Numbered from the stretch's first letter, positions 1-12,229 are shown. The stretch: DNA of 64,000 nucleotides from Lasioglossum baleicum (GCF_051020765.1 NW_027469203.1:124001-188000), one strand, 5' to 3'. Numbers and translations: made by a program. Notes: generated from the letters alone by a model not told the origin.

Positions 1-189
1 ATGCGTTATGCGTTATGCGTTATGCGTTATGCGTTATGCGTTATGCGTTATGCGTTATGCGTTATGCGTTATGCGTTATGCGTTATGCGTTATGCGTTAT
101 GCGTTATGCGTTATGCGTTATGCGTTATGCGTTATGCGTTATGCGTTATGCGTTATGCGTTATGCGTTATGCGTTATGCGTTATGCGTT

Positions 190-250
190 ATGGGCTAAGC
201 GTTTGCGTTATGCGTTATGGGCTAAGCGTTATGCCTTATGGTTTATACGT
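190..250 (+). repeat. A block (first of 16), the hexamer-bearing variant block
   Basis: The block reads TTATGGG, CTAAGCG, then the six-base unit TTTGCG, then one normal unit. A second pair TTATGGG and CTAAGCG follows, and then TTATGCC, TTATGGT and TTATACG. The hexamer lies 12 to 17 bases after the block's ATGGG. Copies start at 190, 2,786, 4,409, 6,123, 8,866, 9,880, 14,618, 18,859, 20,006, 20,810, 22,616, 24,000, 25,476, 26,637, 28,673 and 29,813. Those at 22,616 and 29,813 keep the first half and hexamer but lack the second half. Those at 2,786 and 4,409 have TTATCGG in the second half. It is the only source of net phase shift that I detect in this arm. Confidence 0.92.
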
Positions 251-846
251 TATGCGTTATGCGTTATGCGTTATGCGTTGTGCGTTATGCGTTATGCGTT
301 ATGCGTTATGCGTTGTGCGTTATGCGTTATGCGTTATGCGTTATGCGTTATGCGTTATGCGTTATGCGTTATGCGTTATGCGTTATGCGTTATGCGTTAA
401 GCGTTATGCGTTATGCGTTATGCGTTATGCGTTATGCGTTATGCGTTATGCGTTATGCGTTATGCGTTATGCGTTATGCGTTATGCGTTATGCGTTATGC
501 GTTATGCGTTATGCGTTATGCGTTATGCGTTATGCGTTATGCGTTATGCGTTATGCGTTATGCGTTATGCGTTATGCGTTATGCGTTATGCGTTATGCGT
601 TATGCCTTATGGTTTATACGTTATGCGTTATGCGTTATGCGTTATGCGTTATGCGTTATGGGCTATGCGTTATGCCTTATGGTTTATACGTTATGCGTTA
701 TGCGTTATGCGTTATGCGTTATGCGTTATACGTTATGCGTTATGCGTTATGCGTTATGCGTTATGCGTTATGCGTTATGCGTTATGCGTTATGCGTTATG
801 CGTTATGCGTTATGCGTTATGCGTTATGCGTTATGCGTTATGCGTT

Positions 847-980
847 ATGACTTTTGCATTATGCGTTATGCGTTATGCGTTATGCGTTATGGGCTATGCG
901 TTATGCCTTATGGTTTATACGTTATGCGTTATGTGTTATGCGTTATGCGTTATGCGTTATACGTTATGCGTTATGCGTTA
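847..980 (+). repeat. B block (first of 31), marked by ATGACTTTTGCATT
   Basis: The block starts with TTATGAC then TTTTGCA. In the full type it is followed after three to six normal units by TTATGGG, CTATGCG, one normal unit, then TTATGCC, TTATGGT and TTATACG, and usually another TTATACG about five units on. Full-type copies start at 847, 1,155, 1,491, 1,771, 1,967, 2,471, 3,086, 3,352, 3,562, 4,073, 7,361, 7,935, 8,229, 12,868, 15,093, 17,655, 20,362, 27,000 and 30,855. Short forms without the CTATGCG tail start at 11,125, 15,933, 29,861 and 30,512. Forms followed by GTTGTGC start at 12,245, 14,023, 15,520, 18,229, 23,398, 24,860, 28,120 and 30,155. I saw no reverse-complement copy in the right arm. 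Confidence 0.9.
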
Positions 981-1966
981 TGCGTTATGCGTTATGCGTT
1001 ATGCGTTATGCGTTATGCGTTATGCGTTATGCGTTATGCGTTATGCGTTATGCGTTATGCGTTATGCGTTATGCGTTATGCGTTATGCGTTATGCGTTAT
1101 GCGTTATGCGTTATGCGTTATGCGTTATGCGTTATGCGTTATGCGTTATGCGTTATGACTTTTGCATTATGCGTTATGCGTTATGCGTTATGCGTTATGG
1201 GCTATGCGTTATGCCTTATGGTTTATACGTTATGCGTTATGCGTTATGCGTTATGCGTTATGCGTTATACGTTATGCGTTATGCGTTATGCGTTATGCGT
1301 TATGCGTTATGCGTTATGCGTTATGCGTTATGCGTTATGCGTTATGCGTTATGCGTTATGCGTTATGCGTTATGCGTTATGCGTTATGCGTTATGCGTTA
1401 TGCGTTATGCGTTATGCGTTATGCGTTATGCGTTATGCGTTATGCGTTATGCGTTATGCGTTATGCGTTATGCGTTATGCGTTATGCGTTATGACTTTTG
1501 CATTATGCGTTATGCGTTATGCGTTATGCGTTATGGGCTATGCGTTATGCCTTATGGTTTATACGTTATGCGTTATGCGTTATGCGTTATGCGTTATGCG
1601 TTATGCGTTATGCGTTATGCGTTATGCGTTATGCGTTATGCGTTATGCGTTATGCGTTATGCGTTATGCGTTATGCGTTATGCGTTATGCGTTATGCGTT
1701 ATGCGTTATGCGTTATGCGTTATGCGTTATGCGTTATGCGTTATGCGTTATGCGTTATGCGTTATGCGTTATGACTTTTGCATTATGCGTTATGCGTTAT
1801 GCGTTATGCGTTATGGGCTATGCGTTATGCCTTATGGTTTATACGTTATGCGTTATGCGTTATGCGTTATGCGTTATGCGTTATACGTTATGCGTTATGC
1901 GTTATGCGTTATGCGTTATGCGTTATGCGTTATGCGTTATGCGTTATGCGTTATGCGTTATGCGTT

Positions 1967-2845
1967 ATGACTTTTGCATTATGCGTTATGCGTTATGCGT
2001 TATGCGTTATGCGTTATGCGTTATGCGTTATGGGCTATGCGTTATGCCTTATGGTTTATACGTTATGCGTTATGCGTTATGCGTTATGCGTTATGCGTTA
2101 TACGTTATGCGTTATGCGTTGTGCGTTATGCGTTATGCGTTATGCGTTATGCGTTATGCGTTATGCGTTATGCGTTATGCGGTATGCGTTATGCGTTATG
2201 CGTTATGCGTTATGCGTTATGCGTAATGCGTTATGCGTTATGCGTTATGCGTTATGCGTTATGCGTTATGCGTTATGCGTTATGCGTTATGCGTTATGCG
2301 TTATGCGTTATGCGTTATGCGTTATACGTTATGCGTTATGCGTTATGCGTTATGCGTTATGCGTTATGCGTTATGCGTTATGCGTTATGCGTTATGCGTT
2401 ATGCGTTATGCGTTATGCGTTATGCGTTATGCGTTATGCGTTATGCGTTATGCGTTATGCGTTATGCGTTATGACTTTTGCATTATGCGTTATGCGTTAT
2501 GCGTTATGCGTTATGGGCTATGCGTTATGCCTTATGGTTTATACGTTATGCGTTATGCGTTATGCGTTATGCGTTTTGAGTTAAGCGTTATGCGTTATGC
2601 GCTATGCGTTATGCGTTATGCGTTATGCGTTATGCGTTATGCGTTATGCGTTATGCGTTATGCGTTATGCGTTATGCGTTATGCGTTATGCGTTATGCGT
2701 TATGCGTTATGCGTTATGCGTTATGCGTTATGCGTTATGCGTTATGCGTTATGCGTTATGCGTTATGCGTTATGCGTTATGCGTTATGGGCTAAGCGTTT
2801 GCGTTATGCGTTATCGGCTAAGCGTTATGCCTTATGGTTTATACG
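1967..2845 (+). repeat. Higher-order duplicate, copy 1 (partner 3,562-4,468)
   Basis: The segment contains, in order, a B block with TTGTGCG about 150 bp later, the private GCGGTATGCG and GCGTAATGCG markers, a displaced TTATACG, a second B block, a TTTTGAG plus TTAAGCG pair and an A block with TTATCGG. The same order recurs 1,595-1,623 bp downstream. The two copies differ by whole heptamers and by a point change in the TTTTG unit (GAG here, GCG in the partner). Confidence 0.87.
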
Positions 2846-3561
2846 TTATGCGTTATGCGTTATGCGTTATGCGTTATGCGTTATGCGTTATGCGTTGTGC
2901 GTTATGCGTTATGCGTTATGCGTTATGCGTTATGCGTTATGCGTTATGCGTTATGCGTTATGCGTTATGCGTTATGCGTTATGCGTTATGCGTTATGCGT
3001 TATGCGTTATGCGTTATGCGTTATGCGTTATGCGTTATGCGTTATGCGTTATGCGTTATGCGTTATGCGTTATGCGTTATGCGTTATGACTTTTGCATTA
3101 TGCGTTATGCGTTATGCGTTATGCGTTATGGGCTATGCGTTATGCCTTATGGTTTATACGTTATGCGTTATGCGTTATGCGTTATGCGTTATGCGTTATG
3201 CGTTATGCGTTATGCGTTATGCGTTATGCGTTATGCGTTATGCGTTATGCGTTATGCGTTATGCGTTATGCGTTATGCGTTATGCGTTATGCGTTATGCG
3301 TTATGCGTTATGCGTTATGCGTTATGCGTTATGCGTTATGCGTTATGCGTTATGACTTTTGCATTATGCGTTATGCGTTATGCGTTATGCGTTATGGGCT
3401 ATGCGTTATGCCTTATGGTTTATACGTTATGCGTTATGCGTTATGCGTTATGCGTTATGCGTTATACGTTATGCGTTATGCGTTATGCGTTATGCGTTAT
3501 GCGTTATGCGTTATGCGTTATGCGTTATGCGTTATGCGTTATGCGTTATGCGTTATGCGTT

Positions 3562-4468
3562 ATGACTTTTGCATTATGCGTTATGCGTTATGCGTTATGC
3601 GTTATGCGTTATGCGTTATGCGTTATGGGCTATGCGTTATGCCTTATGGTTTATACGTTATGCGTTATGCGTTATGCGTTATGCGTTATGCGTTATACGT
3701 TATGCGTTATGCGTTGTGCGTTATGCGTTATGCGTTATGCGTTATGCGTTATGCGTTATGCGTTATGCGTTATGCGGTATGCGTTATGCGTTATGCGTTA
3801 TGCGTTATGCGTTATGCGTAATGCGTTATGCGTTATGCGTTATGCGTTATGCGTTATGCGTTATGCGTTATGCGTTATGCGTTATGCGTTATGCGTTATG
3901 CGTTATGCGTTATGCGTTATACGTTATGCGTTATGCGTTATGCGTTATGCGTTATGCGTTATGCGTTATGCGTTATGCGTTATGCGTTATGCGTTATGCG
4001 TTATGCGTTATGCGTTATGCGTTATGCGTTATGCGTTATGCGTTATGCGTTATGCGTTATGCGTTATGCGTTATGACTTTTGCATTATGCGTTATGCGTT
4101 ATGCGTTATGCGTTATGGGCTATGCGTTATGCCTTATGGTTTATACGTTATGCGTTATGCGTTATGCGTTATGCGTTTTGCGTTAAGCGTTATGCGTTAT
4201 GCGTTATGCGTTATGCGTTATGCGTTATGCGTTATGCGTTATGCGTTATGCGTTATGCGTTATGCGTTATGCGTTATGCGTTATGCGTTATGCGTTATGC
4301 GTTATGCGTTATGCGTTATGCGTTATGCGTTATGCGTTATGCGTTATGCGTTATGCGTTATGCGTTATGCGTTATGCGTTATGCGTTATGCGTTATGCGT
4401 TATGCGTTATGGGCTAAGCGTTTGCGTTATGCGTTATCGGCTAAGCGTTATGCCTTATGGTTTATACG
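3562..4468 (+). repeat. Higher-order duplicate, copy 2 (partner 1,967-2,845)
   Basis: This is the downstream copy of the 1.6-kb tandem duplication, with the same marker order as copy 1. It is four heptamers longer by the end. The shared rare markers GCGTAATGCG and TTATCGG make independent origin unlikely. Confidence 0.87.
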
Positions 4469-4715
4469 TTATGCGTTATGCGTTATGCGTTATGCGTTAT
4501 GCGTTATGCGTTATGCGTTGTGCGTTATGCGTTATGCGTTATGCGTTATGCGTTATGCGTTATGCGTTATGCGTTATGCGTTATGCGTTATGCGTTATGC
4601 GTTATGCGTTATGCGTTATGCGTTATGCGTTATGCGTTATGCGTTATGCGTTATGCGTTATGCGTTATGCGTTATGCGTTATGCGTTATGCGTTATGCGT
4701 TATGCGTTATGCGTT

Positions 4716-4860
4716 ATGCGATATGCGTTATGCGTTATGCGTTATGCGTTATGCGTTATGCGTTATGCGTTATGCGTTATGCGTTATGCGTTATGCCTTA
4801 TGGTTTATACGTTATGCGTTATGCGTTATGCGTTATGCGTTATGCGTTTTGCGTTAAGCG
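4716..4860 (+). repeat. C block (first of 23), marked by ATGCGATATGCG
   Basis: The block starts with ATGCGATATGCG. About nine to eleven normal units follow, then TTATGCC, TTATGGT and TTATACG. Often there is also a TTTTGCG (frequently with TTAAGCG) about four units later. Copies start at 4,716, 4,961, 5,591, 14,205, 18,411, 19,236, 19,670, 21,201, 21,502, 21,838, 22,230, 23,244, 23,573, 24,349, 24,699, 25,028, 25,853, 26,224, 28,295, 29,078, 29,442 and 31,429. A diverged copy with ATGCAATATGCG lies at 9,271. The last copy ends about 30 bp before the inversion junction. It is most frequent between 18 and 30 kb. Confidence 0.88.
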
Positions 4861-6625
4861 TTATGCGTTATGCGTTATGCGTTATGCGTTATGCGTTATG
4901 CGTTATGCGTTATGCGTTATGCGTTATGCGTTATGCGTTATGCGTTATGCGTTATGCGTTATGCGATATGCGTTATGCGTTATGCGTTATGCGTTATGCG
5001 TTATGCGTTATGCGTTATGCGTTATGCGTTATGCGTTATGCCTTATGGTTTATACGTTATGCGTTATGCGTTATGCGTTATGCGTTATGCGTTTTGCGTT
5101 AAGCGTTATGCGTTATGCGTTATGCGTTATGCGTTATGCGTTATGCGTTATGCGTTATGCGTTATGCGTTATGCGTTATGCGTTATGCGTTATGCGTTAT
5201 GCGTTATGCGTTATGCGTTATGCGTTATGCGTTATGCGTTATGCGTTATGCGTTATGCGTTATGCGTTAAGCGTTATGCGTTATGCGTTATGCGTTCTGC
5301 GTTATGCGTTATGCGTTATGCGTTATGCGTTATGCGTTATGCGTTATGCGTTATGCGTTGTGCGTTATGCGTTATGCGTTATGCGTTATGCGTTATGCGT
5401 TATGCGTTATGCGTTATGCGTTATGCGTTATGCGTTATGCGTTATGCGTTATGCGTTATGCGTTATGCGTTATGCGTTATGCGTTATGCGTTATGCGTTA
5501 TGCGTTATGCGTTATGCGTTATGCGTTATGCGTTATGCGTTATGCGTTATGCGTTATGCGTTATGCGTTATGCGTTATGCGTTATGCGTTATGCGATATG
5601 CGTTATGCGTTATGCGTTATGCGTTATGCGTTATGCGTTATGCGTTATGCGTTATGCGTTATGCCTTATGGTTTATACGTTATGCGTTATGCGTTATGCG
5701 TTATGCGTTATGCGTTTTGCGTTAAGCGTTATGCGTTATGCGTTATGCGTTATGCGTTATGCGTTATGCGTTATGCGTTATGCGTTATGCGTTATGCGTT
5801 ATGCGTTATGCGTTATGCGTTATGCGTTATGCGTTATGCGTTATGCGTTATGCGTTATGCGTTATGCGTTATGCGTTATGCGTTATGCGTTATGCGTTAT
5901 GCGTTATGCGTTATGCGTTATGCGTTATGCGTTATGCGTTATGCGTTATGCGTTATGCGTTATGCGTTATGCGTTATGCGTTATGCGTTATGCGTTATGC
6001 GTTATGCGTTATGCGTTATGCGTTATGCGTTATGCGTTATGCGTTATGCGTTATGCGTTATGCGTTATGCGTTATGCGTTATGCGTTATGCGTTATGCGT
6101 TATGCGTTATGCGTTATGCGTTATGGGCTAAGCGTTTGCGTTATGCGTTATGGGCTAAGCGTTATGCCTTATGGTTTATACGTTATGCGTTATGCGTTAT
6201 GCGTTATGCGTTGTGCGTTATGCGTTATGCGTTATGCGTTATGCGTTGTGCGTTATGCGTTATGCGTTATGCGTTATGCGTTATGCGTTATGCGTTATGC
6301 GTTATGCGTTATGCGTTATGCGTTATGCGTTAAGCGTTATGCGTTATGCGTTATGCGTTATGCGTTATGCGTTATGCGTTATGCGTTATGCGTTTTGCGT
6401 TATGCGTTATGCGTTATGCGTTATGCGTTATGCGTTATGCGTTATGCGTTATGCGTTATGCGTTATGCGTTATGCGTTATGCGTTATGCGTTATGCGTTA
6501 TGCGTTATGCGTTATGCGTTATGCGTTATGCGTTATGCGTTATGCGTTATGCGTTATGCGTTATGCGTTATGCGTTATGCGTTATGCGTTATGCGTTATG
6601 CGTTATGCGTTATGCGTTATGCGTT

Positions 6626-6637
6626 ATGAGTTATGAG
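6626..6637 (+). repeat. F block: paired ATGAGTTATGAG
   Basis: Two consecutive TTATGAG units mark each copy, at 6,626, 10,537 and 22,985. All three sit within long pure stretches of the canonical unit. They look like copies of one amplified segment. Confidence 0.85.
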
Positions 6638-7360
6638 TTATGCGTTATGCGTTATGCGTTATGCGTTATGCGTTATGCGTTATGCGTTATGCGTTATGCG
6701 TTATGCGTTATGCGTTATGCGTTATGCGTTATGCGTTATGCGTTATGCGTTATGCGTTATGCGTTATGCGTTATGCGTTATGCGTTATGCGTTATGCGTT
6801 ATGCGTTATGCGTTATGCGTTATGCGTTATGCGTTATGCGTTATGCGTTATGCGTTATGCGTTATGCGTTATGCGTTATGCGTTATGCGTTATGCGTTAT
6901 GCGTTATGCGTTATGCGTTATGCGTTATGCGTTATGCGTTATGCGTTATGCGTTATGCGTTATGCGTTATGCGTTATGCGTTATGCGTTATGCGTTATGC
7001 GTTATGCGTTATGCGTTATGCGTTATGCGTTATGCGTTATGCGTTATGCGTTATGCGTTATGCGTTATGCGTTATGCGTTATGCGTTATGCGTTATGCGT
7101 TATGCGTTATGCGTTATGCGTTATGCGTTATGCGTTATGCGTTATGCGTTATGCGTTATGCGTTATGCGTTATGCGTTATGCGTTATGCGTTATGCGTTA
7201 TGCGTTATGCGTTATGCGTTATGCGTTATGCGTTATGCGTTATGCGTTATGCGTTATGCGTTATGCGTTATGCGTTATGCGTTATGCGTTATGCGTTATG
7301 CGTTATGCGTTATGCGTTATGCGTTATGCGTTATGCGTTATGCGTTATGCGTTATGCGTT
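6638..7360 (+). repeat. Pure heptamer run, about 720 bp
   Basis: About 103 consecutive TTATGCG units with no substitution that I could find by reading. It is bounded by the F block and the B block at 7,361. This is the longest uniform stretch I see in the left arm and implies recent amplification or efficient homogenisation. Confidence 0.88.
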
Positions 7361-10300
7361 ATGACTTTTGCATTATGCGTTATGCGTTATGCGTTATGCG
7401 TTATGCGTTATGCGTTATGGGCTATGCGTTATGCCTTATGGTTTATACGTTATGCGTTATGCGTTATGCGTTATGCGTTATGCGTTATACGTTATACGTT
7501 ATGCGTTATGCGTTATGCGTTATGCGTTATGCGTTATGCGTTATGCGTTATGCGTTATGCGTTATGCGGTATGCGTTATGCGTTATGCGTTATGCGTTAT
7601 GCGTTATGCGTTATGCGTTATGCGTTATGCGTTATGCGTTATGCGTTATGCGTTATGCGTTATGCGTTATGCGTTATGCGTTATGCGTTATGCGTTATGC
7701 GTTATGCGTTATGCGTTATGCGTTATGCGTTATGCGTTATGCGTTATGCGTTATGCGTTATGCGTTATGCGTTATGCGTTATGCGTTATGCGTTATACGT
7801 TATGCGTTATGCGTTATGCGTTATGCGTTATGCGTTATGCGTTATGCGTTATGCGTTATGCGTTATGCGTTATGCGTTATGCGTTATGCGTTATGCGTTA
7901 TGCGTTATGCGTTATGCGTTATGCGTTATGCGTTATGACTTTTGCATTATGCGTTATGCGTTATGCGTTATGGGCTATGCGTTATGCCTTATGGTTTATA
8001 CGTTATGCGTTATGCGTTATGCGTTATGCGTTATGCGTTATACGTTATGCGTTATGCGTTATGCGTTATGCGTTATGCGTTATGCGTTATGCGTTATGCG
8101 TTATGCGTTATGCGTTATGCGTTATGCGTTATGCGTTATGCGTTATGCGTTATGCGTTATGCGTTATTCGTTATGCGTTATGCGTTATGCGTTATGCGTT
8201 ATGCGTTATGCGTTATGCGTTATGCGTTATGACTTTTGCATTATGCGTTATGCGTTATGCGTTATGCGTTATGGGCTATGCGTTATGCCTTACGGTTTAT
8301 ACGTTATGCGTTATGCGTTATGCGTTATGCGTTATGCGTTATACGTTATGCGTTATGCGTTATGCGTTATGCGTTTTGCGTTAAGCGTTATGCGTTATGC
8401 GTTATGCGTTATGCGTTATGCGTTATGCGTTATGCGTTATGCGTTATGCGTTATGCGTTATGCGTTATGCGTTATGCGTTATGCGTTATGCGTTATGCGT
8501 TATGCGTTATGCGTTATGCGTTATGCGTTATGGGTTATGCGTTATGCGTTATGCGTTATGCGTTATGCGTTATGCGTTATGCGTTATGCGTTATGCGTTA
8601 TGCGTTATGCGTTATGCGTTATGCGTTATGCGTTATGCGTTATGCGTTATGCGTTATGCGTTATGCGTTATGCGTTATGCGTTATGCGTTATGCGTTATG
8701 CGTTATGCGTTATGCGTTATGCGTTATGCGTTATGCGTTATGCGTTATGCGTTATGCGTTATGCGTTATGCGTTATGCGTTATGCGTTATGCGTTATGCG
8801 TTATGCGTTATGCGTTATGCGTTATGCGTTATGCGTTATGCGTTATGCGTTATGCGTTATGCGTTATGGGCTAAGCGTTTGCGTTATGCGTTATGGGCTA
8901 AGCGTTATGCCTTATGGTTTATACGTTATGCGTTATGCGTTATGCGTTATGCGTTATGCGTTATGCGTTATGCGTTATGCGTTATGCGTTATGCGTTATG
9001 CGTTATGCGTTATGCGTTATGCATTATGCGTTATGCGTTATGCGTTATGCGTTATGCGTTATGCGTTATGCGTTATGCGTTATGCGTTATGCGTTATGCG
9101 TTATGCGTTATGCGTTATGCGTTATGCGTTATGCGTTATGCGTTATGCGTTATGCGTTATGCGTTATGCGTTATGCGTTATGCGTTATGCGTTATGCGTT
9201 ATGCGTTATGCGTTATGCGTTATGCGTTATGCGTTATGCGTTATGCGTTATGCGTTATGCGTTATGCGTTATGCAATATGCGTTATGCGTTATGCGTTAT
9301 GCGTTATGCGTTATGCGTTATGCGTTATGCGTTATGCCTTATGGTTTATACGTTATGCGTTATGCGTTATGCGTTATGCGTTATGCGTTATGCGTTATGC
9401 GTTATGCGTTATGCGTTATGCGTTATGCGTTATGCGTTATGCGTTATGCGTTATGCGTTATGCGTTATGCGTTATGCGTTATGCGTTATGCGTTATGCGT
9501 TATGCGTTATGCGTTATGCGTTATGCGTTATGCGTTATGCGTTATGCGTTATGCGTTATGCGTTATGCGTTATGCCTTATGGTTTATACGTTATGCGTTA
9601 TGCGTTATGCGTTATGCGTTATGCGTTTTGCGTTAAGCGTTATGCGTTATGCGTTATGCGTTATGCGTTATGCGTTATGCGTTATGCGTTATGCGTTATG
9701 CGTTATGCGTTATGCGTTATGCGTTATGCGTTATGCGTTATGCGTTATGCGTTATGCGTTATGCGTTATGCGTTATGCGTTATGCGTTATGCGTTATGCG
9801 TTATGCGTTATGCGTTATGCGTTATGCGTTATGCGTTATGCGTTATGCGTTATGCGTTATGCGTTATGCGTTATGCGTTATGGGCTAAGCGTTTGCGTTA
9901 TGCGTTATGGGCTAAGCGTTATGCCTTATGGTTTATACGTTATGCGTTATGCGTTATGCGTTATGCGTTATGCGTTATGCGTTATGCGTTATGCGTTATG
10001 CGTTATGCGTTGTGCGTTATGCGTTATGCGTTATGCGTTATGCGTTATGCGTTATGCGTTATGCGTTATGCGTTATGCGTTATGCGTTAAGCGTTATGCG
10101 TTATGCGTTATGCGTTATGCGTTATGCGTTATGCGTTATGCGTTATGCGTTATGCGTTATGCGTTTTGCGTTATGCGTTATGCGTTATGCGTTATGCGTT
10201 ATGCGTTATGCGTTATGCGTTATGCGTTATGCGTTATGCGTTATGCGTTATGCGTTATGCGTTATGCGTTATGCGTTATGCGTTATGCGTTATGCGTTAT

Positions 10301-11060
10301 GCGTTATGCGTTATGCGTTATGCGTTATGCGTTATGCGTTATGCGTTATGCGTTATGCGTTATGCGTTATGCGTTATGCGTTATGCGTTATGCGTTATGC
10401 GTTATGCGTTATGCGTTATGCGTTATGCGTTATGCGTTATGCGTTATGCGTTATGCGTTATGCGTTATGCGTTATGCGTTATGCGTTATGCGTTATGCGT
10501 TATGCGTTATGCGTTATGCGTTATGCGTTATGCGTTATGAGTTATGAGTTATGCGTTATGCGTTATGCGTTATGCGTTATGCGTTATGCGTTATGCGTTA
10601 TGCGTTATGCGTTATGCGTTATGCGTTATGCGTTATGCGTTATGCGTTATGCGTTATGCGTTATGCGTTATGCGTTATGCGTTATGCGTTATGCGTTATG
10701 CGTTATGCGTTATGCGTTATGCGTTATGCGTTATGCGTTATGCGTTATGCGTTATGCGTTATGCGTTATGCGTTATGCGTTATGCGTTATGCGTTATGCG
10801 TTATGCGTTATGCGTTATGCGTTATGCGTTATGCGTTATGCGTTATGCGTTATGCGTTATGCGTTATGCGTTATGCGTTATGCGTTATGCGTTATGCGTT
10901 ATGCGTTATGCGTTATGCGTTATGCGTTATGCGTTATGCGTTATGCGTTATGCGTTAAGCGTTATGCGTTATGCGTTATGCGTTATGCGTTATGCGTTAT
11001 GCGTTATGCGTTATGCGTTATGCGTTATGCGTTATGCGTTATGCGTTATGCGTTATGCGT
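7361..11060 (+). repeat. Left zone 3: B blocks, two A blocks, diverged C block, second F block
   Basis: B blocks lie at 7,361, 7,935 and 8,229; the last has a private CCTTACGG in place of CCTTATGG. A blocks follow at 8,866 and 9,880, with a diverged C block at 9,271 between them. The F block at 10,537 is followed by a pure run to about 10,954. Isolated single-unit variants include TTATTCG (about 8,165), TTATGGG (about 8,530) and ATGCATT (about 9,020). Confidence 0.84.
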
Positions 11061-11065
11061 TATGC

Positions 11066-11100
11066 GTTTTGCGTTATGCGTTATGCGTCATGCGTTATGC
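11066..11100 (+). repeat. G block: TTTTGCG, two normal units, then TCATGCG
   Basis: Copies lie at about 11,066, 15,873 and 30,451. Each stands about 60 bp before a short B block (11,125, 15,933, 30,512). At the first two sites a half-A follows 336 bp after the B block. At the third the half-A is absent. Confidence 0.84.
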
Positions 11101-11460
11101 GTTATGCGTTATGCGTTATGCGTTATGACTTTTGCATTATGCGTTATGCGTTATGCGTTATGCGTTATGCGTTATGCGTTATGCGTTATGCGTTATGCGT
11201 TATGCGTTATGCGTTATGCGTTATGCGTTATGCGTTATGCGTTATGCGTTATGCGTTATGCGTTATGCGTTATGCGTTATGCGTTATGCGTTATGCGTTA
11301 TGCGTTATGCGTTATGCGTTATGCGTTATGCGTTAAGCGTTATGCGTTATGCGTTATGCGTTATGCGTTATGCGTTATGCGTTATGCGTTATGCGTTATG
11401 CGTTATGCGGTATGCGTTATGCGTTATGCGTTATGCGTTATGCGTTATGCGTTATGCGTT

Positions 11461-11500
11461 ATGGGCTAAGCGTTATGCCTTATGGTTTATACGTTATGAG
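11461..11500 (+). repeat. Half-A block without the hexamer
   Basis: ATGGGCTAAGCG is followed directly by TTATGCC, TTATGGT and TTATACG, then by a TTATGAG unit. Copies lie at 11,461, 16,269 and 21,566. Unlike the A block it has no hexamer and causes no phase shift. Confidence 0.86.
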
Positions 11501-11880
11501 TTATGCGTTATGCGTTATGCGTTATGCGTTATGCGTTATGCGTTATGCGTTATGCGTTATGCGTTATGCGTTATGCGTTATGCGTTATGCGTTATGCGTT
11601 ATGCGTTATGCGTTATGCGTTATGCGTTATGCGTTATGCGTTATGCGTTATGCGTTATGCGTTATGCGTTATGCGTTATGCGTTATGCGTTATGCGTTAT
11701 GCGTTATGCGTTATGCGTTATGCGTTATGCGTTATGCGTTATGCGTTATGCGTTATGCGTTATGCGTTATGCGTTATGCGTTATGCGTTATGCGTTATGC
11801 GTTATGCGTTATGCGTTATGCGTTATGCCTTATGGTTTATGCCTTATGGTTTATACGTTATGCGTTATGCGTTATGCGTT

Positions 11881-11926
11881 ATGAGTTTTGCGTTACGTGT
11901 TAAGCGTTATGCGCAATGGGTTATGC
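11881..11926 (+). repeat. D block: ATGAGTTTTGCGTTAC then GTGTTAAGCG
   Basis: Copies start at 11,881, 13,519, 16,710 and 27,469. Each is preceded a few units upstream by CCTTATGGTTTATACG and followed by a GCGCAATGGG unit pair. At 11,826 the upstream TTATGCC and TTATGGT pair is itself doubled. A homologous block with CGCG instead of CGTG is the core of the R1 family in the right arm on the opposite strand, so this block predates or spans the inversion. Confidence 0.88.
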
Positions 11927-12192
11927 GTTATGCGTTATGCGTTATGCGTTATGCGTTATGCGTTATGCGTTATGCGTTATGCGTTATGCGTTATGCGTTA
12001 TGCGTTATGCGTTATGCGGTATGCGTTATGCGTTATGCGTTATGCGTTATGCGTTATGCGTTATGCGTTATGCGTTATGCGTTATGCGTTATGCGTTATG
12101 CGTTATGCGTTATGCGTTATGCGTTATGCGTTATGCGTTATGCGTTATGCGTTATGCGTTATGCGTTATGCGTTATGCGTTATGCGTTATGC

Positions 12193-12229
12193 GTTACGCG
12201 TTAAGCGTTATGCGTAACGGGTTATGCGT
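12193..12229 (+). repeat. E block: GTTACGCGTTAAGCG then GCGTAACGG
   Basis: Seven copies start at 12,193, 13,964, 15,461, 18,170, 24,801, 28,061 and 30,096. The next B block follows exactly 59 bp after the start in six copies and 52 bp in the first. Two subtypes exist. The AACGGG form (12,193, 15,461, 30,096) is followed by a B block with TTGTGCG then TTATGGG. The AACGGC form (13,964, 18,170, 24,801, 28,061) is followed by a B block with GTTGTGCATT, a second TTGTGCG and then a C block. Confidence 0.88.

Larger units (their letters stand above)
1..4468 (+). repeat. Left zone 1: A and B blocks with a 1.6-kb internal duplication
   Basis: This zone holds A blocks at 190, 2,786 and 4,409 and B blocks at 847, 1,155, 1,491, 1,771, 1,967, 2,471, 3,086, 3,352, 3,562 and 4,073. 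The segment from 1,967 to about 2,845 recurs at 3,562 to about 4,468. Private markers GCGTAATGCG (about 2,222 and 3,817), GCGGTATGCG (about 2,179 and 3,774) and the B blocks 1,967 and 3,562 all sit 1,595 bp apart. The following A blocks are 1,623 bp apart, four heptamers more, and both carry the rare TTATCGG variant. Confidence 0.88.
4469..6637 (+). repeat. Left zone 2: three C blocks, an A block and an F block
   Basis: C blocks begin at 4,716, 4,961 and 5,591. A long pure stretch (about 5,730-6,120) follows, then the A block at 6,123 and the double ATGAG marker (F) at 6,626. Single variants TTAAGCG (about 5,268), TTCTGCG (about 5,294) and TTGTGCG (about 5,358) lie between the second and third C blocks. 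Nothing here resembles a gene. Confidence 0.85.

Noticed and set aside
12193..12229. Short inverted repeat GTTACGCG with CGTAACGG in the E block as a terminator or operator
   Set aside because: The similarity comes from variant heptamers, there is no T-run or adjacent gene, and the block recurs seven times as part of the satellite.
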